A DNA stretch of 64,000 nucleotides, from NCBI GenBank assembly GCA_002427755.1, contig DIYO01000009.1:189296-253295 (forward strand), written 5' to 3'. Under the pieces are notes generated by a model that searched no databases, had not been told where the DNA came from, and saw only the letters and a list, made by a program, of their open reading frames with translations. Positions within the stretch are counted from its first letter, which is position 1. The number at the start of each line of letters is the position of its first letter. Both the position numbers and the translations under genes were made by a program. This DNA is from Roseivirga sp. UBA6052 (GTDB taxonomy: Bacteria > Bacteroidota > Bacteroidia > Cytophagales > Cyclobacteriaceae). Of this stretch, positions 24,713-32,698 are shown piece by piece.

Positions 24713-26239
24713 CTAGGCGTTCTGTGTTTTTATAAATCTTCTGTATTCAAGTATCCTGAGTCCTATCCATTTACCAAGTAATAAGTTGAGCCCGGCAATG
24801 GAGATGATGATCTCTGGGAAGGTGATAAGGAAGTCCTGTAGTAATTTCGAGTTGAGCACAAATCCAATGATGAGTGTAACAATCATGGTTTGTGCGTACA
24901 TATCTATCGCTGTCTTAAATCCATCTTCATCTATAGTTCGCGCTAGTTTTTCCGCTACCAAGGTTAGAATAATGAAGGGAAAGAAAAGCGGAGTTGAAGC
25001 CGCAACAAGATTGGTTTTAGATAGTATCAATACTGTTGTCAGAATGACAGCAACTACGGCTGTCATCATCAACGTAAGCTTGGCTGTGTGTTGTATCCCC
25101 CATCTAGTTAATGGCACATTTAAGATCGATACGATTATGATGGTAATCGTAAATAGTACTAAGCCATTCACTATTCCTGTTTGAATCAAAGCGATACTTA
25201 TGAGTACCGGTAGAAAGACACCAATGGTCTTAAAGCCAATAACATTCTTCAAGATTCCGATTAACAAAGCCCCTAAAGGAAGTAGCAATAATACACGGAG
25301 CATGTTTACTGGAATGTTCTGCTCCTCAATGAGAGTCCATAAGTTGATTGGAGCAAACTTGGCAAAGGTATTGGCTCTTCTCTCGGCAATCTCATACTGA
25401 TAATCGAAGGTGATGCCTGTGCTTCTAGTGATTAGAAAATGGTCACCGGTATATAACTGTAAGTAGTTAGCAGGTAATGAAGCATAATGTCCATTTAAAG
25501 CATCAAAAGGCACCCAAGTATCATTTACTAGAATCTCTACCCAAGCGTGAGATGTCTTCTTTTGGCTCTTCTCCATAATGATGCCACCCACCATTCGTGA
25601 AGGAATATCTAACGCTCTCGCTAGCCCAACTAGTAGCCTACTTTTTCCATTACAAGATGCTTCTTGATTCCTTAAGGTGGTAAGCGCATCTGTTAATTCG
25701 TTTGTAGCAGAAGCAGGTAAATTATAGACATATTGGTAAAGTGCTTTTACTACATCAGTAAGGTAGATCGCATCGCTCTTAAGCTCTTGTGCCAGTAGTT
25801 GGATTTCAGGATGATTAGACTGGATATAGTCCGTGTCAATCAAGGATTTTGCGTAGGTCTTGTCAAACTCAGGTGTATAGAAAATCTTGTCAGAAATATT
25901 GTAAGAGACAGGCCTTGCCGTGTACTTAAAACCGAATTCAATCTTTTTTAAGCCTGCATTAGATCCTTCCCAAATCGCTACTTCATTTCCGTAAAGGCTC
26001 GAAACAGATTGAGGATTTAACCTTTCATCAAATACTACGGTTTGTCTTTCAGAGTTCTGAGGAAGATATGTTTTTAACCAGTAGTCACCCTGACTTCTTA
26101 CTGTAAAATCATACTCCATTTCGTAGTGCTGTTCAAAGTCAGCAAAACCAAATTGAGTAGAATTGGAAATCACTCGAAGCCCAACCCAGAGAACAGGTAG
26201 AGTGATTAAAATGGCTGAGGTAATTCGGTATGCTTTCAT
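24713..26239 (-). CDS. Transglutaminase-fold protein fused to seven transmembrane helices
   Basis: A 508-residue inner-membrane protein. An N-terminal anchor (about 8-24) leads to a periplasmic part with a transglutaminase-like domain (about 155-260), and the C-terminus has about seven hydrophobic helices (from MLRVLLLLPLGALLIG to ISIAGLNLLLG). The family is usually described as an inactive transglutaminase fused to 7TM. Here a Cys-His-Asp set is present: Cys196 in ASCNGKS, His231 in TSHAWVEI and Asp246 in PFDALNG. It heads a four-gene minus-strand operon with the ATP-grasp ligase, a small membrane protein and a barrel, which suggests an envelope system that ligates or modifies a peptide. Confidence 0.85.
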   Translation of the reverse strand: MKAYRITSAILITLPVLWVGLRVISNSTQFGFADFEQHYEMEYDFTVRSQGDYWLKTYLPQNSERQTVVFDERLNPQSVSSLYGNEVAIWEGSNAGLKKIEFGFKYTARPVSYNISDKIFYTPEFDKTYAKSLIDTDYIQSNHPEIQLLAQELKSDAIYLTDVVKALYQYVYNLPASATNELTDALTTLRNQEASCNGKSRLLVGLARALDIPSRMVGGIIMEKSQKKTSHAWVEILVNDTWVPFDALNGHYASLPANYLQLYTGDHFLITRSTGITFDYQYEIAERRANTFAKFAPINLWTLIEEQNIPVNMLRVLLLLPLGALLIGILKNVIGFKTIGVFLPVLISIALIQTGIVNGLVLFTITIIIVSILNVPLTRWGIQHTAKLTLMMTAVVAVILTTVLILSKTNLVAASTPLFFPFIILTLVAEKLARTIDEDGFKTAIDMYAQTMIVTLIIGFVLNSKLLQDFLITFPEIIISIAGLNLLLGKWIGLRILEYRRFIKTQNA

Positions 26240-26290
26240 CGTATTTAATTCAGTCTTAAATACAGATAAGCGAAATCTCCCCTACCCCCT

Positions 26291-26326
26291 AAAAACAAAA
26301 AACCGCTTTCTTAGAGGAAAGCGGTT
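26291..26326 (-). terminator. Rho-independent terminator after the DUF4920 gene
   Basis: On the minus strand AACCGCTTTC pairs with GAAAGCGGTT around a 6-nt loop, followed by a T-rich run. It lies about 25 bases past the DUF4920 stop. Confidence 0.9.
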
Positions 26327-26351
26327 CAGTCTCAATTCTTTAAATCTGAGT

Positions 26352-26837
26352 TTATTCAGTTTCTTCTTCCTGAGTGTTGTAGATGATAACTCCAACAGCT
26401 TCGAAAGCCAGTTCTTCTTTTGCTTCTGTTATCGCATCTATCTCTTCAGCAGATTTACCTGCATCGGCCGCATAATGTCTTAGCGTTTCTACATCAGTTA
26501 CAGTTCTAGTAAGCATACCTTCAATTAGTGCTTCATTACCTTCCATACCTTCACTTGGTACAAAGAATCCGTAATCTTTGAAAGTAACTCTCATTTCTTG
26601 GCCATCAGGCATTACAAGATTCATCCAGCAACCTTTCATAGCACATGTAGCAGTAATCTCTCCTCTTACTTTAACATTTACTGTATCTGCCTGATCCAAT
26701 CTAGCTACCATTGCCTCAACGGAAATAGCACCTTTTTCAGTGATCTCATCACCATAAGTACCAACAATATCTTCGCTCTGCTCTGGTGTACAAGAAAAGA
26801 TAACCAGCGCTAATAACATTAAGAGTACATTTCTCAT
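26352..26837 (-). CDS. DUF4920 family lipoprotein
   Basis: A 161-residue lipoprotein with a lipobox (LVIFSC, Cys16). The DUF4920 core runs from GTYGDEITEKGAISVE to the C-terminus: VRGEITATCAMKGCWMNLV holds two conserved cysteines of the family, and MRVTFKDYGFFVP is the next strand. The family is an OB-like fold of unknown function, widespread in Bacteroidota. The following segment (RTVTDVETLRHYAADAGKSAEEI) is the typical variable helix. It is preceded by the HTH gene on the same strand at a 58-base distance, and ends at a strong terminator. Confidence 0.87.
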   Translation of the reverse strand: MRNVLLMLLALVIFSCTPEQSEDIVGTYGDEITEKGAISVEAMVARLDQADTVNVKVRGEITATCAMKGCWMNLVMPDGQEMRVTFKDYGFFVPSEGMEGNEALIEGMLTRTVTDVETLRHYAADAGKSAEEIDAITEAKEELAFEAVGVIIYNTQEEETE

Positions 26838-26895
26838 AGTCTTACATTTGAGGCGCTAAAATAGCAGCAGAAGACCAATGTATCAATGACATGAA

Positions 26896-27207
26896 TCACT
26901 TATTTCTCAGATCGTCAATAGTTTGCTTCAAAAAGCCCAGTGCAGCATCAGTGTCTTGAAAACCCTGATGAGCTGAACCAAACATTTCTCCCTCCCCTCG
27001 CATTAACCATTCGGCAGAAATTCTTTGCTGATTCTTTTCTAAGGAAAGAATTTTCTCAAGAACAGGGCCGCTAGGATAGCTCAGTCTTCCCTTGGGGTTC
27101 ACAATATTGAACATAACGGAACTACTCAGTTCAATCCTTTTAGCAAAACCGCTTTCAGAGTCTCCAAAAGCATGAGCAATCTGCCTAACTCTATCGTTTA
27201 TCGACAT
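26896..27207 (-). CDS. Helix-turn-helix (XRE/CI-like) DNA-binding protein
   Basis: A 103-residue small regulator. INDRVRQIAHAFGDSESGFAKRIELSSSVMFNIVN gives the XRE/CI-type helix-turn-helix with the recognition part at LSSSVMFNIVN. KGRLSYPSGPVLEKILSL and ISAEWLMRGEGEMF complete a domain common in Bacteroidota phage-repressor-like proteins. No peptidase (S24) domain follows, so it is a repressor head without the cleavable tail. It is divergent from the WG-repeat protein gene and upstream of DUF4920, so either could be its target. Confidence 0.8.
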   Translation of the reverse strand: MSINDRVRQIAHAFGDSESGFAKRIELSSSVMFNIVNPKGRLSYPSGPVLEKILSLEKNQQRISAEWLMRGEGEMFGSAHQGFQDTDAALGFLKQTIDDLRNK

Positions 27208-27287
27208 ATTCCAAATAAATAAAACTTAGACTTAAGCACGAAATCCATCTTATTACTTTACAAGCTTAGTAATGATCTAGCGTTTAT

Positions 27288-27295
27288 TATTTTTG
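27288..27295 (+). promoter_or_regulatory. Bacteroidota -7 box (TATTTTTG)
   Basis: TATTTTTG fits the TAnnTTTG consensus and ends 18 bases before the ATG of the WG-repeat protein gene, implying a very short leader. Confidence 0.55.
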
Positions 27296-27313
27296 CCAAC
27301 CAGAATAATGTAA

Positions 27314-29953
27314 ATGAGGGTAAAACTACTCTACATATTGAGCCTATTGGGAATGCTAACTACAGTATTCACAGAAATTCCCAAACGTGCCTTTCGTATG
27401 TACGAAAGAGGCGACATTCCAAAAACGATTGAGGCATTAGACAAGAGTTTAGAAAAAGATAGTCTTAACCCAGGAGCATATTACCTCTACTCGATATTAA
27501 GCGTAGACACCGCCTATTACAATTACAGCGTAGACACTGCATTATTATTTGTAAATAGAGCGATTTCAGAATTCTCTGAAGTTTCCGATCCTAAAGAACT
27601 AGAAGAATTTGCAGAGCTAGGTATAGACTCCCTGAGTCTTCAAAATCAAAAAGACCTTGTCGACAGCCTAAAGTATCTGCTCATAAAGGATATTAATACG
27701 ATTGAGGCCTACAATAGCTTTATGGATATCCATGATGATGCCAACCAAATACCAGATGCTATAAAAAGAAGAGATAGACTGGCATTTGAAGATGCAGCCA
27801 AAATTAACACTTGGCAAAGCTATGAGACTTTTAAAGCCAAATACCCAAAAGCAATTGATTGGGATGAGGCTGACAAACGGTATAAAAAACTGATTTATGT
27901 AGAGAGAACTGCAAATGGTTCTCTTGAAAGTTTAACCTCCTTCTTGGAAGACTTTCCTCAATCTCCTTATCGAGAACAAGTTGAGTTCGACATATTCCCT
28001 ATGTACACAGAGGAGAATACAATTGAGGTTTATAGAGAGTATCTCGAAAATTATCCTAACACAAAGAGGCTGAATCAGATTAACAATAGGTTGTTCCATA
28101 TCTACAAAGAAAAATACCGAGTAGAAAACTACTTCGATGACTTTCAATTCAATCTAAGCACGGACTCTCTCAAAGCATATCTGTCCAATGAAGCGAGCGG
28201 AGCTTGGTATCCTAAACTAGAAAACGGACTCATTTCTTGGATGGATTCTGAGGGTAAAACCCAATTATCGAGCACCTATGAATCCTTAAATCAAGACTGT
28301 TTATGTGAACCTCTATTTGAAGATATTCTACTAGGTACTGAAGATGGAAAACAAGTGATTAAGAGTCGTGATGGAAACGTCATCTATCGAGGTCAGATTG
28401 ATTCGGTTAGAGACGAGGGCTATGGTTTTCTCGTTCTGAAAAATGTAGAAGGTGAAAGACTCATACATAAGTCGGGGGAAGTATTTATTGATATCCCTGT
28501 TGAAGAGATTAAAGTCTTCAATGAGTCTATGATCCGAACTAAGAGATACGGGTTCTATGGCATAGAAACCATAATGGGTTCTAAATACTTAGGGAACGAT
28601 TTTATAGCCATTGAACCTTTTGATACTTGGTTTCTACTCGAAAAAGAAGACGGTATTCAACCCATACAATTAGAACAGCTCAGCTTGGCCAGCTCATTTA
28701 GTTTTAATGCACAATTCGATGAAATTGAAGATTTAGAAAATGGAAAGTATTGGGTAGTCAGAAATGAAAAAGAAGCCATTCTAGATAGAAATTTGAAAGA
28801 AATCATTCCATTAAAGGAGCATCAAATCTACGATAGAGACTATGGCTTCAGGGTTGAAAGTGAGAAAGGAATTCAACTCTTACATGACAAGTTTATTGAA
28901 CTGAAAGACTCAGTTTTTTCAAGCGTACTAGAAAACGATCGATGGTTGCTACTGGAAGCTGATAGTTCTTGGTCCGTCTATGATCAACTAGGCTCATTAG
29001 CACCAGCTTACAATTATGATTCTGTGGGACTCTTAGGCGAAAACATGCTAATGATTTACGATGAAGGCACCACTAAGGCACAATTCAAAAATGGTAAGCA
29101 ACTTCAACTTTCAAAAAAACTGAGCACAAAACTACTAGTACCGCAAATTTATATTGCCACTGGAGAGCAAGCCGAGCATGACTTCTTTATGGTCACAGAT
29201 GCTCAGAAAAAGAGTAAAATTTACAATGATCAAGGGAAGCAGATTCATAACTCTACCTATAGAGATGTTGCGGCTTTAGGGCCAAACCTGCTTAGACTTC
29301 AAAAAAGAAATGCTGCCCTTACCGATAGTACAGGTAACTTTTTGCTAAACTTCATTTATGATGGCATCGGTTCGAACAACAAAGGCTATGTGAGCATTTT
29401 AGATGCGGGTAAAGTGGGAGTAATCAATCCTGCATTAAATTTCTCTATTCCTCCAGAATACGATAAGCTACTCGAGCCATACAGTGATTCATTACTTATT
29501 GTAACAGATGATAAGTTTAAAGGCTTTATCGATACTAAAAACGAGCAACTGACCTCTTTTGAGTTTGATCAGATTGAATATTTAACTGACACATCAGCAC
29601 TTACCTTAATTGAAGAAGAGTGGTTGATCTATGATATATACAATGATGAAGCTATTCTCGAAGGACTAGCAGATTATGAGTTGCTTAAAAATGATGATGA
29701 GCAAATCGTGATCAAAATCACAACAGAAACTGGAGTTGGGATTTATGATTTGGAATTAGGTGAAATCATCGAACCTACATACACAGATATTAAAGTTTTA
29801 GGAACCCAAGAAGAGCCTTTATATTTCGCTGTAAAGTTTATACCCGAGGCATCACTTTATATAGTCATCTATATTGATAGTGGTGGGAACAAACTCTTTA
29901 CACAGAGTTTTCAGGAGGCTGACTATTTTAAAATAGCTTGTCCGTTGAAATAA
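27314..29953 (+). CDS. TPR/WG-repeat-type secreted protein
   Basis: A 879-residue protein with an N-terminal hydrophobic segment (LLYILSLLGMLTTVF) that may be a signal or anchor. The first ~260 residues are TPR-like and helical (AFRMYERGDIPKTIEALDKSLEKD), including a repeated SYETF-KAKYPKA pattern seen in sel1/TPR-type proteins. From about residue 300 onward the chain resembles WG-type repeats: blocks such as KSRDGNVIYRGQID, YNDQGKQIHNSTYRDVAALG and DTKNEQLTSFEFDQIEYL that read value-then-display. Function is unknown; WG proteins are commonly surface or periplasmic. It lies 7 bases upstream of the PafA-like phosphatase, so the two are co-transcribed. Confidence 0.72.
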   Translation: MRVKLLYILSLLGMLTTVFTEIPKRAFRMYERGDIPKTIEALDKSLEKDSLNPGAYYLYSILSVDTAYYNYSVDTALLFVNRAISEFSEVSDPKELEEFAELGIDSLSLQNQKDLVDSLKYLLIKDINTIEAYNSFMDIHDDANQIPDAIKRRDRLAFEDAAKINTWQSYETFKAKYPKAIDWDEADKRYKKLIYVERTANGSLESLTSFLEDFPQSPYREQVEFDIFPMYTEENTIEVYREYLENYPNTKRLNQINNRLFHIYKEKYRVENYFDDFQFNLSTDSLKAYLSNEASGAWYPKLENGLISWMDSEGKTQLSSTYESLNQDCLCEPLFEDILLGTEDGKQVIKSRDGNVIYRGQIDSVRDEGYGFLVLKNVEGERLIHKSGEVFIDIPVEEIKVFNESMIRTKRYGFYGIETIMGSKYLGNDFIAIEPFDTWFLLEKEDGIQPIQLEQLSLASSFSFNAQFDEIEDLENGKYWVVRNEKEAILDRNLKEIIPLKEHQIYDRDYGFRVESEKGIQLLHDKFIELKDSVFSSVLENDRWLLLEADSSWSVYDQLGSLAPAYNYDSVGLLGENMLMIYDEGTTKAQFKNGKQLQLSKKLSTKLLVPQIYIATGEQAEHDFFMVTDAQKKSKIYNDQGKQIHNSTYRDVAALGPNLLRLQKRNAALTDSTGNFLLNFIYDGIGSNNKGYVSILDAGKVGVINPALNFSIPPEYDKLLEPYSDSLLIVTDDKFKGFIDTKNEQLTSFEFDQIEYLTDTSALTLIEEEWLIYDIYNDEAILEGLADYELLKNDDEQIVIKITTETGVGIYDLELGEIIEPTYTDIKVLGTQEEPLYFAVKFIPEASLYIVIYIDSGGNKLFTQSFQEADYFKIACPLK

Positions 29954-29960
29954 CTTAAAA

Positions 29961-31583
29961 ATGAATAAACTAACTGCTTTCTTTTTATTGCTACTCCTGT
30001 CATTTAGTGGTCTAGCGCAAACCGAAAAACCAAAGCTCATTGTTGGCATCGTTGTTGACCAAATGAAACAAGAATATGCCTGGAGGTTTAAAGACCACTT
30101 TGGAGAAAAAGGCTTCAATAGATTCTTTCAAGAAGGCTTTGTAGCAAAAAATGCTCACTACAATTACGCCACTACCAATACAGGTCCTGGCCATGCTTCT
30201 ATTTACACTGGAACAACACCCTCTCAACATGGTATAGTGAATAATTCTTGGCATAGCAGAGCACTCAAAGGAAGTCTTTACTGTGCATATGACAGTACGG
30301 TACGTGCTGTTGGTGGAAGTTTGAGAGCAGGTAGAATTTCTCCTGCCAACTTATACGCAAGCACTATTACAGACGAGCTTAAAATGTTCACCCAACAAAG
30401 GGGAAAGGTCATCGCCATGTCCATTAAAGACAGAGGATCTGCTCTACCCGGAGGACACTTATCGGATGGCTCATACTGGTACGATTCACAAACGGGTAAC
30501 TTCATGACCTCTACTTACTATATGGATGAATTACCGGATTGGGTTAAATCCTTTAATGACAAAAAACTACCTGATCAGTACTTAAGTCAGACATGGAATA
30601 CTTTTCTTCCCATAGAATCATATGTAGAATCTGGCGAAGACAATTCTGCTTATGAAAGAGGTTTCAGAGGTAAAGAAACTCCTACATTTCCTTATAACCT
30701 AGCTGACCTTAGAAGTCAAAACGGTAATTATGGAATGCTGCCTTCTACTCCATGGGGCAACACCATACTTGCGGATTTGGCCATCGCTTCAATTGAAGCT
30801 GAAGGATTAGGAAGTGATAAGATTACCGATTTTCTGGCTGTAAGCTTTTCCAGCCCTGACTACATTGGCCACAACTTTGGGCCACAGTCTAAAGAAGTTC
30901 AGGATAATTATGTGAGACTTGATAGAGAGCTTGAAAGACTCTTTAACTATCTAGATGAGACAGTGGGAGAAGGTGAGTACACCGTTTTTCTGTCCGCTGA
31001 TCATGCAGTTGCAGAAAATTCCAAAAGAATGGAAGATCTGAAATACAGGGTCAAGAATCTAAACAACAGAAATTTTTCGAGCTATATAAAAGAGTCAGTG
31101 GCTGCCAAATATGGTGAAGGAGATTGGATGGAAGTTTCCGGAGGATACGACCTCTTTCTTAACCACGATCTTGTTAAGGAAAAAGGAATGGACCTTTATG
31201 AGATGCAACTTTTTGTTGCTCAAGAAGCCATGAAATTCGAAGGGGTTTACATTGCCCTTACAGGAACAGACCTTATAAGAAACTACTACGGTGATGGAAT
31301 TAAGGGATTAATCCAGAATGCTTACCATCCTGATCAATCAGGAGATGTGAAACTAGTTTTGGACCCTGCTTGGCAAATTGGTGGAAATAAAGGTACCGGA
31401 CACGGTAATGCTTGGACCTATGACACGCATATTCCAATTATGTTCTATGGAAGTGGCATTGAGAAAGGAACCACCTTAAGAAAACTAGCCATCACTGACA
31501 TTGCGCCAACAATCAGTATGTTGATGGAAATGAGATTGCCAAATGCCGCATCTGGAACTCCGGTGCATGAGGCATTGAAATAG
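29961..31583 (+). CDS. pafA: PafA-like alkaline phosphatase
   Basis: A 540-residue periplasmic phosphatase of the PafA type, with signal MNKLTAFFLLLLLSFSGLAQ. The active-site residues follow the known PafA order: zinc ligand Asp33 (VDQM), nucleophile Thr74 (TNTGPGHAS), Asn95 (GIVNNSW), Lys156 and Arg158 (SIKDRGSA). The later ligands are in SPDYIGHNFG, SADHAV and GTGHGN. It hydrolyses phosphomonoesters, including sugar phosphates, independent of phosphate starvation in characterised relatives. The length fits. It lies 7 bases after the WG-repeat gene and 53 bases before a small secreted protein gene, so it may be in a three-gene unit. Confidence 0.9.
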   Translation: MNKLTAFFLLLLLSFSGLAQTEKPKLIVGIVVDQMKQEYAWRFKDHFGEKGFNRFFQEGFVAKNAHYNYATTNTGPGHASIYTGTTPSQHGIVNNSWHSRALKGSLYCAYDSTVRAVGGSLRAGRISPANLYASTITDELKMFTQQRGKVIAMSIKDRGSALPGGHLSDGSYWYDSQTGNFMTSTYYMDELPDWVKSFNDKKLPDQYLSQTWNTFLPIESYVESGEDNSAYERGFRGKETPTFPYNLADLRSQNGNYGMLPSTPWGNTILADLAIASIEAEGLGSDKITDFLAVSFSSPDYIGHNFGPQSKEVQDNYVRLDRELERLFNYLDETVGEGEYTVFLSADHAVAENSKRMEDLKYRVKNLNNRNFSSYIKESVAAKYGEGDWMEVSGGYDLFLNHDLVKEKGMDLYEMQLFVAQEAMKFEGVYIALTGTDLIRNYYGDGIKGLIQNAYHPDQSGDVKLVLDPAWQIGGNKGTGHGNAWTYDTHIPIMFYGSGIEKGTTLRKLAITDIAPTISMLMEMRLPNAASGTPVHEALK

Positions 31584-31636
31584 ACTCAAAGCATATTATA
31601 TTTCAAGAAGTTACTTGACGCTAAACGGATTTTTTT

Positions 31637-32434
31637 ATGAAATACCTCTATACAACGTTACTAGCTGTTTTTGTCTTCTTTTCTTATGCCCAACAAGCTG
31701 CCTTCTATGAGGGCAAACAGAATACCGATGGTAAATCAGACGATTGGACATTTAAAGAGTTAATCAGGGAGACTAAGTACGGGTTTGTAACGGGCGTTAA
31801 AAATGATGAAGAAAATCTCTATATCATTTTCCAATGCGATAATCCAAGAATGGTAACCAAGGCTATGATGGCAGGTATGTCCTTTTCTATAAAGAGTAAG
31901 TCTAAACCGAAAATCAATGCCAAGATTGAATATCCATTGAAAGGTGATTTAGATCAAGTGGGAGGACCCATGGGAGCAGTTGGGCAAATGACTCCTGAGC
32001 AGAGAGAAATAATGATGGAGGAGCGGATGAATCGCTTAATCGATTCGAAATATGAAGTCTCTTTGAAAGGCTTTAGCACCGTAAATGGTGATCTTATGAT
32101 TACCCAAACGAGAGCTTTGCAACTAGCCATGGGAATGGCCGTAGTTGAGTCTCGCCCACAATTCAACTATGAAATTGCTATTCCTCTAACAGAACTCTTT
32201 GGAAAAGAATTAAACTGGAAAAGGATGACATCTTCAACATTAGCCATGTCTTTTTCCATTGAGGGTTTAAATGATCCTTCTACCAATGGTAGCAGTTCGC
32301 GTTATACAAGAACCGGTGGTAGAGGAGGTGGAGGTGTTGGCCGTTCTAGAGCCGGATTAACTAGAGGCATGGGACCTAATAGCGACATCTTTGCTACTCA
32401 GACCGTCAAATTCAACTACACCATCAAACAGTAG
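31637..32434 (+). CDS. Secreted CBM9-like/DOMON-type hypothetical protein
   Basis: A 265-residue exported protein (signal MKYLYTTLLAVFVFFSYAQ). The opening GKQNTDGKSDDWTFKELIRE followed by YGFVTGVKNDEENLYIIFQCDNP resembles the strand pattern of CBM9-like beta-sandwich domains, where a fixed small protein fold is combined with a shorter C-terminal part. A glycine- and arginine-rich patch (RYTRTGGRGGGGVGRSRAG) lies near the end. No catalytic motif is seen. It is probably the last gene of the unit that includes the phosphatase, because a hairpin follows its stop. The name is a resemblance, not a firm assignment. Confidence 0.65.
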   Translation: MKYLYTTLLAVFVFFSYAQQAAFYEGKQNTDGKSDDWTFKELIRETKYGFVTGVKNDEENLYIIFQCDNPRMVTKAMMAGMSFSIKSKSKPKINAKIEYPLKGDLDQVGGPMGAVGQMTPEQREIMMEERMNRLIDSKYEVSLKGFSTVNGDLMITQTRALQLAMGMAVVESRPQFNYEIAIPLTELFGKELNWKRMTSSTLAMSFSIEGLNDPSTNGSSSRYTRTGGRGGGGVGRSRAGLTRGMGPNSDIFATQTVKFNYTIKQ

Positions 32435-32460
32435 TTGACTAAATTCTTGGAACGATCCTG

Positions 32461-32485
32461 CTACCAAAAACCTTGTTTTTGGTAG
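32461..32485 (+). terminator. Hairpin downstream of the CBM9-like gene (likely terminator)
   Basis: A perfect 11-bp stem (CTACCAAAAAC/GTTTTTGGTAG) with a 3-nt loop lies 26 bases past the stop. The downstream T-run is weak, so rho-independent ending is likely but not certain. It separates the phosphatase region from the eCIS cluster. Confidence 0.6.
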
Positions 32486-32529
32486 TTATTGCTAATTCTT
32501 TCCAAAATTCTTCGATATTAGAAGTAATA

Positions 32530-32545
32530 AAACAACACACACATG
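32530..32545 (+). promoter_or_regulatory. Leader motif AAACAACACACACATG, left copy
   Basis: These 16 bases, ending in ATG, are identical to the 16 bases ending in the ATG of the DUF4157 gene (55993-56008, opposite strand). A related AAACACACACAG precedes the TTG start of the DUF4255 gene. It may be a translation leader or a site shared by eCIS genes. Confidence 0.5.
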
Positions 32546-32665
32546 GAAATGATCAGCCCATTCCCACAGAACACCCATAGGCCATTCAGTCGCCTAAGTC
32601 ATGCCTTAATTTCCTTAAGAACCATACATTTTCAGCAGTCGCTGATTGTTAATTCGTCATACTAA
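32543..32665 (+). CDS. Putative 40-aa leader ORF at the left edge of the eCIS cluster
   Basis: A 40-codon frame begins at the ATG of the shared 16-nt leader motif and stops 33 bases before the GH18-like gene. The peptide (starting MEMISPFPQNTHRPFSRLSH) has no recognisable domain, signal or repeat. The shared start context is the only argument for translation; a short upstream ORF that tunes expression is possible. Composition is otherwise unremarkable and chance is likely enough that I keep confidence low. No other gene is seen in the 264-base gap 32435-32698. Confidence 0.25.
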   Translation: MEMISPFPQNTHRPFSRLSHALISLRTIHFQQSLIVNSSY

Positions 32666-32698
32666 ACCTTACGTAAATCAGGCACTTGATATAAAGGA

